Assembly: GCA_903836325.1 (NCBI GenBank) | Contig: CAILQE010000065.1 | Coordinates: 1 to 14,374, forward strand | DNA: 14,374 nt | Source: an uncultured Candidatus Saccharibacteria bacterium | GTDB taxonomy: Bacteria; Patescibacteriota; Saccharimonadia; Saccharimonadales; UBA4665 | Reading direction: 5' to 3' | Shown: piece after piece, positions 5,745 through 12,165 of the stretch | Layout: each line of letters begins with the position of its first letter | Numbering within the stretch: position 1 is the stretch's first letter | Translations under genes and position numbers: made by a program | Notes under the pieces: model-generated | The model's database searches: none | What the model saw: the letters and a program-made list of their open reading frames with translations, nothing else | Told to the model about the DNA's origin: nothing

Positions 5745-8050
5745 TGCAAAAAGGAAAATACATAGTACTCGAAGGTCCAGGCGGAACTGGTAAATCTTCA
5801 CAAATACTAGAACTCTCCAAGAGATTCCAGGCTGCTAAATTACCGTTTAGAATTTTCAGAGAGCCCGATAGTCAATCCGACCTAACTGCAAGAGCAATTA
5901 GACAGTTAACTCAGGATCCACACTATCCTATGAATACTAGGACTGAAACTCTTTTATATAACGCAGCAAGAAGTCAGAGTTTACAAGTCATTAAAACTAG
6001 CATTGAAGAGGGAATAAATTGCATCGTGGATCGAAGTTTCCTGACAACTCTTGCAATCCAGTATTATGGTCGTGGTGATGTAGATGATTATCAGAAAATT
6101 AATCAGATCATAGACTTTGCTGTTGATGGAATGTATCCAGATTTATGTATAGTTTTGGATGCTCCTACAAAAACCCTAAAAGAAAGATTGAATGAAAGAG
6201 ATGGAGGAGAAAGATTCGATCATTTAGATTTAGCTTTCTTAGAAAGAGTACGTTCTGGCTATTTATGGGAAGCAGAACAAAGAAAATATCCAGTAGTATT
6301 CACAATTAATACGATTGAAGATGTAGCTAATGAAATATGGAACTTAGTAGCCAAAACACTAGCTATAAGGGATACTAAAAATGAAAATATTTCTGAACCG
6401 ACAAGCATTAAGGAAATTATTAAAGAAAAGAAGGAAGAACTCACTGAACAATCTAATGAGGGAGAATTGCTTACAAAAATAGATGGCAAAATGAAAATCA
6501 CACAAGAAGGTAAAGCATTTCTAGATAATATACTTACCGATTCTAGTGGAGACGTATACGTATTCAACGATAAGATAAGCCCGATTACAGTAGCTGCTGC
6601 GATGGCTAGATTATCTAGAAGATTTGATGATCTAAGAGTAACTCTGCTAGATGAATTTGCTGGAAAAATGGGTAAAGATAATTCGTTGTTAAGACGAATA
6701 ATAACAGCTTATGGAGACGATTCGGTTCAACAACTAGCAGGAATTCATTTAGTCGTAGAGAATGCTTCTAATCTCTTAACTAAGAAATTAGAATGGGGAA
6801 GACTAGCAGCTTACCTCGAACAATCCACTAGATATATTTTCTATGACGAAAAGGATGAGAATGGTAATTACAGATACATTGTACCCGAAAGTTTGAATGG
6901 TGATTTAAAAGCTAAATATATTTCTTTTATGGATAAAATTTTTGATAATTATTCTGTAATAGTTAAAAAACTTACCGATCATGTAAGAAATAATTCTAAA
7001 GTACCTGATGAAGAAAGAGATATTGCATGGAAAGGTGCAACTAAAGCGCAGGCTTGTGACGCAGCTAGAAACCTTCTTCCGGTAGCAACTTTATCTACGG
7101 TAGGAATTTACATATCTGGGCAGAGTTTAGAAAGTCTTATTTATCATTTGTGGAGTGATGAACTACCTGAAGCTAACATTAAAGGTGATCAAATTCTGAA
7201 AGAAGCCAGGAAAGTTATTCCAATGTTTCTAGAGCGCGCAGACAAACCAGAGCGCGGAGGAGCTTTTGTAGCTTACAGGGCTGAGAACATGAAAAATATA
7301 AAAAAATTAGCTAAAGAATTACTACCAGAAACCTTCTCGGCGGGCGAGTATAGGGAAGTAACTTTAAATAATTACTTTCCAAAAAATGAGTTAGATTTAG
7401 CTGCCGACATGCTTTATTCAGAAAGCGATAGATCTCTTGAAGAAATTAAAAATATTGTAGATGAGTTACCATACGATAAAAAAATTAAAATCTTTAATAC
7501 ATACATAGGTGAAAGACTAAACCGCAGACATCGCCCAGGAAGAGCATTAGAAAAAGCATATTATTCTTATGATATAGTTTGTGACTTTGGTATATTTAGA
7601 GACCTTCAAAGACACAGAATGGTATCAGATCTTGACTGGCAAACCCTAAGTCCAAGATTTGGATATAGTGTTCCAGAACTAATAGAAGAAGCAGGATTAG
7701 TGGATCTATTTGAAGACTGTTTCGTTTTATCACTATCTCTTTATTCAGAAATGCTTGCTGACGGTAAGGAAACAGAAGCTCAGTATGCAACATTAATGGG
7801 TCATAGGATGCGCTGGAAAATAACATATAACGCCAGAGAAGCTATGCACTTCCATGAACTAAGAACAGCCCCTCAAGGACATCCCGAATACCGAAGAATA
7901 GTAAAAATAATGCATGATGAGTTAGCGAAAGTGCATCCAATACTAGCGGAATCTATGAAATTTGTGAATAAAGACGAAGATCCAGAACTTACTAGACTAG
8001 CCGCAGAAAGATATACGCAATTCAAACTTAAAAAGCTTAATAAAGAATAA
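5744..8050 (+). CDS. tmk/thyX: Thymidylate kinase fused to a duplicated ThyX-like region
   Basis: Residues 1-208 are a thymidylate kinase (dTMP to dTDP): P-loop GPGGTGKS (11-18), the DRS motif (96-98) and the lid segment ERDGGERFD (151-159). A charged linker (about 209-245) leads to a region with two ThyX-like halves. ThyX makes dTMP from dUMP using FAD and methylene-folate. The first half (about 265-500) has GDDSVQQLAGIHL and a motif where WGR (351-353) stands in place of RHR, then seven residues, Ser361, R363 and Y364, then ARNLLP (441-446). The second half (about 530-745) keeps QRHR (622-625) but has ten residues before Ser636, followed by ARE and MHFHELRTAPQGHPEYRR (701-718). Kinase function is likely; synthase activity is plausible, given the dcd partner, but unproven because neither half has an intact RHRx7S motif. 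The ATG overlaps the dcd stop, indicating coupling. Confidence 0.85.
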   Translation: MQKGKYIVLEGPGGTGKSSQILELSKRFQAAKLPFRIFREPDSQSDLTARAIRQLTQDPHYPMNTRTETLLYNAARSQSLQVIKTSIEEGINCIVDRSFLTTLAIQYYGRGDVDDYQKINQIIDFAVDGMYPDLCIVLDAPTKTLKERLNERDGGERFDHLDLAFLERVRSGYLWEAEQRKYPVVFTINTIEDVANEIWNLVAKTLAIRDTKNENISEPTSIKEIIKEKKEELTEQSNEGELLTKIDGKMKITQEGKAFLDNILTDSSGDVYVFNDKISPITVAAAMARLSRRFDDLRVTLLDEFAGKMGKDNSLLRRIITAYGDDSVQQLAGIHLVVENASNLLTKKLEWGRLAAYLEQSTRYIFYDEKDENGNYRYIVPESLNGDLKAKYISFMDKIFDNYSVIVKKLTDHVRNNSKVPDEERDIAWKGATKAQACDAARNLLPVATLSTVGIYISGQSLESLIYHLWSDELPEANIKGDQILKEARKVIPMFLERADKPERGGAFVAYRAENMKNIKKLAKELLPETFSAGEYREVTLNNYFPKNELDLAADMLYSESDRSLEEIKNIVDELPYDKKIKIFNTYIGERLNRRHRPGRALEKAYYSYDIVCDFGIFRDLQRHRMVSDLDWQTLSPRFGYSVPELIEEAGLVDLFEDCFVLSLSLYSEMLADGKETEAQYATLMGHRMRWKITYNAREAMHFHELRTAPQGHPEYRRIVKIMHDELAKVHPILAESMKFVNKDEDPELTRLAAERYTQFKLKKLNKE

Positions 8051-8074
8051 ATCTATCTTTTTTGCAAGTTTTTA

Positions 8075-8083
8075 TGTTAAAAT
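8075..8083 (+). promoter_or_regulatory. Extended -10 promoter of the 501-aa gene
   Basis: TG-T-TAAAAT ends 10 nt before the ATG at 8094, and there is no Shine-Dalgarno. The -35 position (8055-8060) is poor, which an extended -10 can compensate for. The predicted leader is 2-4 nt. Confidence 0.5.
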
Positions 8084-8093
8084 ACATCTTCTA

Positions 8094-9599
8094 ATGAATA
8101 GTTTTGAACAAAACAAAGAAGATATTTATAGAATTTCTGAAATTCAGTTTGAAAGAATATCTATAGCAGAAAAAATTATTGGTCATTCAGCCAATATTGA
8201 AGAAATTGAAGATTGGTATAAAAGTTATGATTTCATCGATGACAGACTAAATGAAACATTCATTGACGTACATAATGCTGCAGCTACCGGCAATAACGAG
8301 AAACTTAAAATTTTCAGTGAACAAATATTACCTTCCTTACAGGTAGAAGATACTAGAAACAAAATAGCGCTACAATATGGTGCTGAATATATTTTGAAAC
8401 AAATTCTAGAACTAGATAATGAATCAGGTGATGATAAGCCAGAATTAAAAGATATAACTACTCCATACATAGCTAGCAGTACCACGAAGATAGAATCGAT
8501 GATAGCAGATTGTTATGACAGAGAACTTTCTCAATCCGATATGGAAAAAATATTCTTAGCATCCGAAATGTTAATTTTAAGTTCCGGTATTGATTTGCAT
8601 GGTGTTCCAGATTACGAATTCTATAATAACTGGAAAATAATCACGAGGGTTCAAGCTTTTAAACTACTTAATTTAAATATGGAGTTATTGCCTGATATTT
8701 GGGAGGCGTCTGCTGAATCGAAAAAGTTATACTTCGATACAATAAATACATTTTATACTTTTGGTATATCAGATAATTATTATAGATTCGAACAACTAGC
8801 TAATTCTATAGGATTTACAGACGAGAATTATGATTCTATCAGCAATAGAAACTATTGGCTTGGCGGATATCTAAATAAACTGAAGGACTCTTTCTTAGGA
8901 AATGAAAAGATAAAAAGAAATATACTTGATGACGTGGATATATATCCCAGTCGTAAAAAAGGTATTATGCATGAATCATTGTGGCTACTAGACATGATGA
9001 TGCTTCGTGAATTTATGGGACTAGATTATTCAATTACTTCATCTACATCAAACGCTGATCGACCATTAGTTGGTAAACCAAAAAGAAATCACGGATATGA
9101 TGCAGTTATAGAATCTCCCGATGAAGATACCAAAATTATTAGAGCACAATTAAAATCAGGTAAACTCACCAAAAGAACTAAAGAATACAATCCTGCAATT
9201 ACTGTTTTTATAGAAAAGGATTTTAAACCAGAAGACCTAGATGCTGTTGAAGCTAAGTTAAATGCTTATGAAAAAGCTATTGAAAATAATTTTTCAGAAG
9301 AATCTTTCGAAGAATGCCTAGAACACATTCTACCTACGGCCATTGAAGCTATTAATCACTACAGAAGTATCAGACCACTGAGTAGTATTGCTCTAACTGC
9401 AATACGTAATAAAATACCGATAGTATTAAGAACAGATAGTATTGAAACATTGAGATTAGCTAAAGCTAACAATATACCTATTATAAATAATCAAGCACCT
9501 ACACTTAACAGAAAGCAACGTCGTAAACTAGAAGTATTAGAAGCTCGAAAAGCTGCAAACAACCAAACTCTTATTAGAAGAAACCCTAGATATAGATAA
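8094..9599 (+). CDS. Protein of unknown function with a possible PD-(D/E)XK nuclease-like core
   Basis: I do not recognise this 501-residue protein. There is no signal peptide or membrane segment, so it is probably cytoplasmic. Residues 1-290 are mostly acidic and predicted helical. Around 291-370 the texture changes: GIMHESLW with Glu294, then HGYDAVI with Asp336, then IIRAQLKSG with Gln352 and Lys354. A D-x15-Q-x-K arrangement in a predicted beta hairpin, with an upstream Glu, resembles the active site of PD-(D/E)XK nucleases of the Mrr/QxK kind; this is a pattern judgement only. A short segment near 435-462 (SSIALTAIRNKIPIVLRTDS) looks like an alpha/beta unit, and the last 30 residues are strongly basic, which could bind nucleic acid. 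The gene stands alone between tmk-thyX and the rplJ leader with its own promoter. A structural or restriction/repair role are both open. Confidence 0.6.
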   Translation: MNSFEQNKEDIYRISEIQFERISIAEKIIGHSANIEEIEDWYKSYDFIDDRLNETFIDVHNAAATGNNEKLKIFSEQILPSLQVEDTRNKIALQYGAEYILKQILELDNESGDDKPELKDITTPYIASSTTKIESMIADCYDRELSQSDMEKIFLASEMLILSSGIDLHGVPDYEFYNNWKIITRVQAFKLLNLNMELLPDIWEASAESKKLYFDTINTFYTFGISDNYYRFEQLANSIGFTDENYDSISNRNYWLGGYLNKLKDSFLGNEKIKRNILDDVDIYPSRKKGIMHESLWLLDMMMLREFMGLDYSITSSTSNADRPLVGKPKRNHGYDAVIESPDEDTKIIRAQLKSGKLTKRTKEYNPAITVFIEKDFKPEDLDAVEAKLNAYEKAIENNFSEESFEECLEHILPTAIEAINHYRSIRPLSSIALTAIRNKIPIVLRTDSIETLRLAKANNIPIINNQAPTLNRKQRRKLEVLEARKAANNQTLIRRNPRYR

Positions 9600-9602
9600 T
9601 AA

Positions 9603-9631
9603 TTGAAATTTTAGTCAAAATAAGTTAAAAT
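9603..9631 (+). promoter_or_regulatory. Promoter of rplJ-rplL
   Basis: TTGAAA (9603-9608) and TAAAAT (9626-9631) have an exact 17-nt spacer; the start is predicted near 9638. This places the L10 leader structure at the very 5' end of the transcript and leaves about 200 nt before rplJ. Confidence 0.7.
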
Positions 9632-9641
9632 AAGTACTAGT

Positions 9642-9690
9642 GTTGCCAAAGACAGCGACGGGGAAACCTTGATAATGTCGCCTAGGTAAA
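9642..9690 (+). promoter_or_regulatory. L10 leader (binding site for the L10-L12 complex)
   Basis: The segment has the parts of the ribosomal protein L10 leader family. TTGCC (9643-9647) pairs with GGTAA (9685-9689), and GCGAC (9655-9659) pairs with GTCGC (9677-9681). Between the two stems are AAAGACA on one side and CTA on the other, which fits the kink-turn, and the apical loop contains GGGGAAACC. In other bacteria excess L10(L12)4 binds this RNA and lowers rplJ-rplL expression. The call is by recall of the motif; a covariance-model search was not possible. Confidence 0.8.
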
Positions 9691-9710
9691 ATCTATTTTT
9701 AGAATCTTAC

Positions 9711-9754
9711 GGTCTTTGAAGCGAACATTCGCAGTAAAAGACCTTTTTCTTTTT
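9711..9754 (+). terminator. Attenuator terminator in the rplJ leader
   Basis: GGTCTTT (9711-9717) pairs with AAAGACC (9737-9743), and inside it GCGA (9721-9724) pairs with TCGC (9729-9732) around ACAT. TTTTTCTTTTT follows (9744-9754). It lies between the L10 site and rplJ, as expected of a premature terminator. The 5' arm can pair instead with CAAAGAC at 9647-9653. Confidence 0.8.
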
Positions 9755-9841
9755 AGACAAAGGGCAACCAATTAAAAATCTAATCCATTAAATAATAAGG
9801 TCGATTGGATAGATATAAATCCTAAATAAGGAGAGAAATAA

Positions 9842-10375
9842 ATGGCTTTAACAAAGCAAAAAAAGAATGAAGTTATCGATGAAGTTTCTAAATTAATTGA
9901 TACTTCTAAATTAACTGTAGCCGCAAAATATGCAGGTACTACAGTTAAAGCCATGCAAGAATTACGAAGATCTTCTAAGGCTAACGGCACAACCGTAAAA
10001 GTTATTAAGAACAGATTAGTAATTCAAGCTCTAAAGAATAATCCTAAGTTCAAAGACGTTGACACAAGCGCCCTTAATCAGATGCTTGTATACGCTTTCA
10101 ACCCAGAAGATGAAGTAGCTCCAGCTCAAGCTTTGAATGCTTTTGCAAAAAACAATCCAAACCTAGAGTTTGTTGGTGCTTACACTATGGATGGACAATT
10201 CTTAGGAGCAGAGGACGTTAAAGCTCTAGCAGATCTTCCAAGCAAAGATCAATTAAGATCTATGCTTGTTGGTACATTTGCAGCGCCACTAAGTGGTTTT
10301 GTTAACGTTCTAGCTGGTAACGTTCGAGGATTCTTGAACGTACTAAACGCGAGAGAAGAAAGTTTAAATAATTAA
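9842..10375 (+). CDS. rplJ: 50S ribosomal protein L10
   Basis: L10 anchors L7/L12 dimers to the ribosomal stalk beside L11. The 177 residues match the family. The N-terminal rRNA-binding domain begins MALTKQKKNEVIDEVSKL and includes KYAGTTVKAMQELRRS and KVIKNRLVIQAL; the central part has FVGAYTMDGQFLGAEDVKALADLPS, then LRSMLVGTFAAPLSGFVNVL, where the family usually has a similar LPSREELLAxLLGxLxAP stretch. The C-terminal helix that binds L12 dimers ends at the stop. The start is fixed by AAGGAG at 9828-9833, 8 nt before the ATG. rplL follows after 10 nt. Expression is expected to be controlled by the L10 leader and attenuator upstream. Confidence 0.96.
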   Translation: MALTKQKKNEVIDEVSKLIDTSKLTVAAKYAGTTVKAMQELRRSSKANGTTVKVIKNRLVIQALKNNPKFKDVDTSALNQMLVYAFNPEDEVAPAQALNAFAKNNPNLEFVGAYTMDGQFLGAEDVKALADLPSKDQLRSMLVGTFAAPLSGFVNVLAGNVRGFLNVLNAREESLNN

Positions 10376-10385
10376 GGAGAATCAT

Positions 10386-10790
10386 ATGGCAGAAGAAAAA
10401 AAGGTAGAAGTTCCTAAAGAATTTGAAAACCTAGTAAAAGAACTAGATAAATTAAGTGCTCTAGAAATTAGTAAGTTTGTACACTTCCTAGAAGAGTACT
10501 GGGGTGTATCTGCAGCAGCTCCAGCAGTAGCAATTGCTGCTCCTGTAGCAGGTGACGCAGCTCCAGCAGCTGATGAAAAAAGTGAATACGACGTTATCCT
10601 AAAAGACGCCGGTGCACAAAAAGTAGCTGTAATCAAAGCTGTAAAAGAAATTACAGGCCTAGGTCTTGGTGAAGCAAAAGCTATCGTAGATGGCGCACCA
10701 AAGGCAGTAGTAGAAAAGGCTAAAAAAGAAGACGCTGAAAGTGCTAAGAAAGCTTTAGAAGCTGCTGGCGCAACAGTTGAACTAGTATAA
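10386..10790 (+). CDS. rplL: 50S ribosomal protein L7/L12
   Basis: L7/L12 forms the flexible stalk that recruits and stimulates translational GTPases. Of 134 residues, about 15-50 form the dimerisation domain that docks on L10 (FENLVKELDKLSALEISKFV), followed by an Ala/Pro/Val-rich hinge (53-72) and the C-terminal domain with KSEYDVILKDAGAQKVAVIK, VKEITGLGLGEAKAIVDGAP and a final EAAGATVELV. Length is slightly above the usual 120-130, due to the N-terminal tail and hinge. AAGGAG at 10375-10380 overlaps the rplJ stop and gives a 5-nt spacing to the ATG. rpoB, the usual next gene, is absent; a hairpin and an intrinsic terminator follow instead. Confidence 0.97.
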   Translation: MAEEKKVEVPKEFENLVKELDKLSALEISKFVHFLEEYWGVSAAAPAVAIAAPVAGDAAPAADEKSEYDVILKDAGAQKVAVIKAVKEITGLGLGEAKAIVDGAPKAVVEKAKKEDAESAKKALEAAGATVELV

Positions 10791-10809
10791 TTTCTTAAAT
10801 AGTAAGAAA
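10791..10809 (+). other. Hairpin directly after the rplL stop
   Basis: TTTCTTA (10791-10797) pairs perfectly with TAAGAAA (10803-10809) around AATAG. It starts at the base after the TAA. With no T-run it may be a 3' stabiliser or part of a double-hairpin end. Confidence 0.4.
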
Positions 10810-10816
10810 TAGAATG

Positions 10817-10845
10817 ATCCTCTTCGTATGAAGGGGATTTTTCTA
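10817..10845 (+). terminator. Intrinsic terminator of rplJ-rplL
   Basis: ATCCTCTTC (10817-10825) pairs with GAAGGGGAT (10830-10838), nine pairs with one G-U, around GTAT, followed by TTTTT and an outer TAGAA/TTCTA pairing (10810-10814 with 10841-10845). It closes the operon before the next promoter at 10873. Confidence 0.8.
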
Positions 10846-10846
10846 T

Positions 10847-10855
10847 TTATCCACA
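10847..10855 (+). other. Single perfect DnaA-box consensus
   Basis: TTATCCACA matches the DnaA box exactly and is followed by an AT-rich stretch. No second box was seen nearby, so it is not enough to call an origin; it could be a regulatory DnaA site for the next gene or chance. Confidence 0.3.
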
Positions 10856-10872
10856 GTTTTTTAATTGCTATT

Positions 10873-10901
10873 TTGACAAGGATATATAAATCTGGTAGTT
10901 T
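10873..10901 (+). promoter_or_regulatory. Promoter of the 169-aa gene
   Basis: A perfect TTGACA (10873-10878) and an extended -10 TGGTAGTTT (10893-10901) have a 17-nt spacer, giving a start near 10908 and a ~50-nt leader. TATATA-like sequence at 10915-10922 is an alternative -10. The only purine-rich site, GGAG at 10929-10932, is about 25 nt from the ATG, too far for a normal ribosome site. Confidence 0.5.
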
Positions 10902-10957
10902 ATGGATAGAAGTGTATATATAAGCACTGGAGTAAAAGCGAGAAAAACAATAACAAA

Positions 10958-11467
10958 ATGTCAGACGTACCCGAAAAGCAAATAAAAAGATTGAGATCAC
11001 TCATACAAGAAGCAGAAACTAATCTAGCTGCTGCTAACGAACTATTAATTAGTTTAGTAGGTGATGATGCTAAATTATCTCCAATTAAGTCTGAAGATAC
11101 TCTCGGAAAAATCATAGAAGGTGTATTTGATGGACAAAACATGGTTGGAAGTGACGCTAAAACATATCCGGTACCAGCCAACTACGCATCTAAATCAAAA
11201 TTAGTTCAAGGAGATATCCTTAAATTAACAATTGCTGAAGATGGAACTTTCTTATACAAACAGATTGGTCCCGTGGCTAGAAAACAACTTGTAGGAACAC
11301 TTATACTAGAGAATGGGCACTACTTCATCGATACAGGTTCTAAGAGATTCAGAGTTCTTCTTGCTAGCGTAACTTACTTTAAGGCAAAACCTAATGATCA
11401 AATCAGCGTCAACGTTCCAGAAGACGATTCTACTACTGAATGGGCTGCGATAGAAGCTGCACTTTAA
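10958..11467 (+). CDS. Protein of unknown function: N-terminal coiled coil plus small beta-rich domain
   Basis: The 169 residues cannot be assigned to a characterised family. Residues 5-33 form a charged, leucine-patterned helix likely to be a coiled coil (QIKRLRSLIQEAETNLAAAN). Residues 48-150 look like a compact beta-rich domain: GKIIEGVFDGQNMVGSDAKT, then YPVPANYASKSKLVQGD, then LKLTIAEDGTFLYKQIGP, then KQLVGTL and the strand-rich HYFIDTGSKRFRVLLA. The last ~15 residues are acidic. I recall similar proteins as conserved hypotheticals in CPR genomes, but could not check this. No signal peptide or membrane segment is present. The start ATG is the only in-frame one after a stop at 10907-10909. 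The gene has its own TTGACA promoter and follows rplL, where rpoB would normally be; a role with RNA polymerase or ribosomes is only a guess. Confidence 0.75.
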   Translation: MSDVPEKQIKRLRSLIQEAETNLAAANELLISLVGDDAKLSPIKSEDTLGKIIEGVFDGQNMVGSDAKTYPVPANYASKSKLVQGDILKLTIAEDGTFLYKQIGPVARKQLVGTLILENGHYFIDTGSKRFRVLLASVTYFKAKPNDQISVNVPEDDSTTEWAAIEAAL

Positions 11468-11480
11468 GCATCATTACTCA

Positions 11481-11509
11481 TTGATATATAACCAAGTTTA
11501 TTATATAAT
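11481..11509 (+). promoter_or_regulatory. Promoter of the 198-aa membrane protein (leaderless)
   Basis: TTGATA (11481-11486) and TATAAT (11504-11509) have an exact 17-nt spacer. The -10 ends 9 nt before the ATG, so transcription should begin 1-3 nt before the start codon. Confidence 0.65.
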
Positions 11510-11518
11510 GTTTATCTC

Positions 11519-12115
11519 ATGAACATTTATTACGAAGAAAAATTGCAGACGCGAGAAAAAATCCTTAAAAAAGCATCACTTTCTAAATTTATAGGAAATA
11601 GCATCCTTGGTGGATTTTTAGCTACCGGAATATATATAGGAATTAAACCCCAAGAGCACTTCAACTCTGGATTTGCAGCCAGCGTAGCATTAACTGCTGC
11701 CTTGTTTGCAGAAAAACATATAACAGATAGAAGTGTTAACAAATTACTTAATAAATATGAAAAAACTACTCACTACTCTAATCAATTAAATAGATATGTT
11801 CATAAAATTAATAATGCTGATAGTGAAAATACTATACCAAGTGAGAATATGCCTGCTAATCCTAGAATATTCACTGTAGATGGAATTAAAGAAAGTGTTC
11901 CATATTCATTAGTTCTTGGCGGAATAAGTGAAGCAGGTGCTTTCATATTTACGAATAGAGAGACCACAAATACTGCAACCTCTTTAGTCGTTGGATCATT
12001 AGCTCTCGGAGGAGCGGCTATATTAAACTACGCACTAAATAAAGTAGTTGAAGACGATATTAGAGATAGATCTATCAATACCTTAAGAGATATAGATAGT
12101 TTTTACTCAGCCTAA
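11519..12115 (+). CDS. Membrane protein of unknown function with an internal duplication
   Basis: I do not recognise this 198-residue protein. It has two pairs of predicted membrane helices (about 22-42 with 50-64, and 127-145 with 153-173) separated by a polar stretch of about 60 residues. Each pair is followed by a similar cytoplasmic-type tail: ITDRSVNKLLNKY (68-80) after the first and IRDRSINTLRDID (181-193) after the second, with DRS-V/I-N-x-L shared, so the protein seems to be an ancient tandem repeat. The first 20 residues are charged and there is no cleavable signal peptide. There is no Shine-Dalgarno, but a good promoter ends 9 nt before the ATG, which supports this start. The gene stands between the 169-aa gene and dnaX, each with a separate promoter, so context does not suggest a function. 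Confidence 0.7.
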   Translation: MNIYYEEKLQTREKILKKASLSKFIGNSILGGFLATGIYIGIKPQEHFNSGFAASVALTAALFAEKHITDRSVNKLLNKYEKTTHYSNQLNRYVHKINNADSENTIPSENMPANPRIFTVDGIKESVPYSLVLGGISEAGAFIFTNRETTNTATSLVVGSLALGGAAILNYALNKVVEDDIRDRSINTLRDIDSFYSA

Positions 12116-12145
12116 TCTTTAACAACAATATTTACACCACTAAAC

Positions 12146-12154
12146 TGATATAAT
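12146..12154 (+). promoter_or_regulatory. Extended -10 promoter of dnaX (near-leaderless)
   Basis: TG-A-TATAAT is a perfect extended -10 that ends 11 nt before the ATG at 12166. No -35 lies at normal spacing; TTTACA (12131-12136) is only 12 nt away. There is no Shine-Dalgarno. Confidence 0.55.
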
Positions 12155-12165
12155 ACTTCTTATCT

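Noticed and set aside
5740..5747. TGA as a recoded (Gly or Trp) codon
   Set aside because: The dcd TGA is immediately followed by an overlapping ATG that opens a clear kinase P-loop domain, and all other frames end normally; recoding is not needed.
10847..10930. Possible replication origin (perfect DnaA box, AT-rich run, dnaX and dnaB downstream)
   Set aside because: Only one DnaA box was seen, and dnaA, dnaN and a box cluster are absent; most of the AT-rich run is explained by a promoter.
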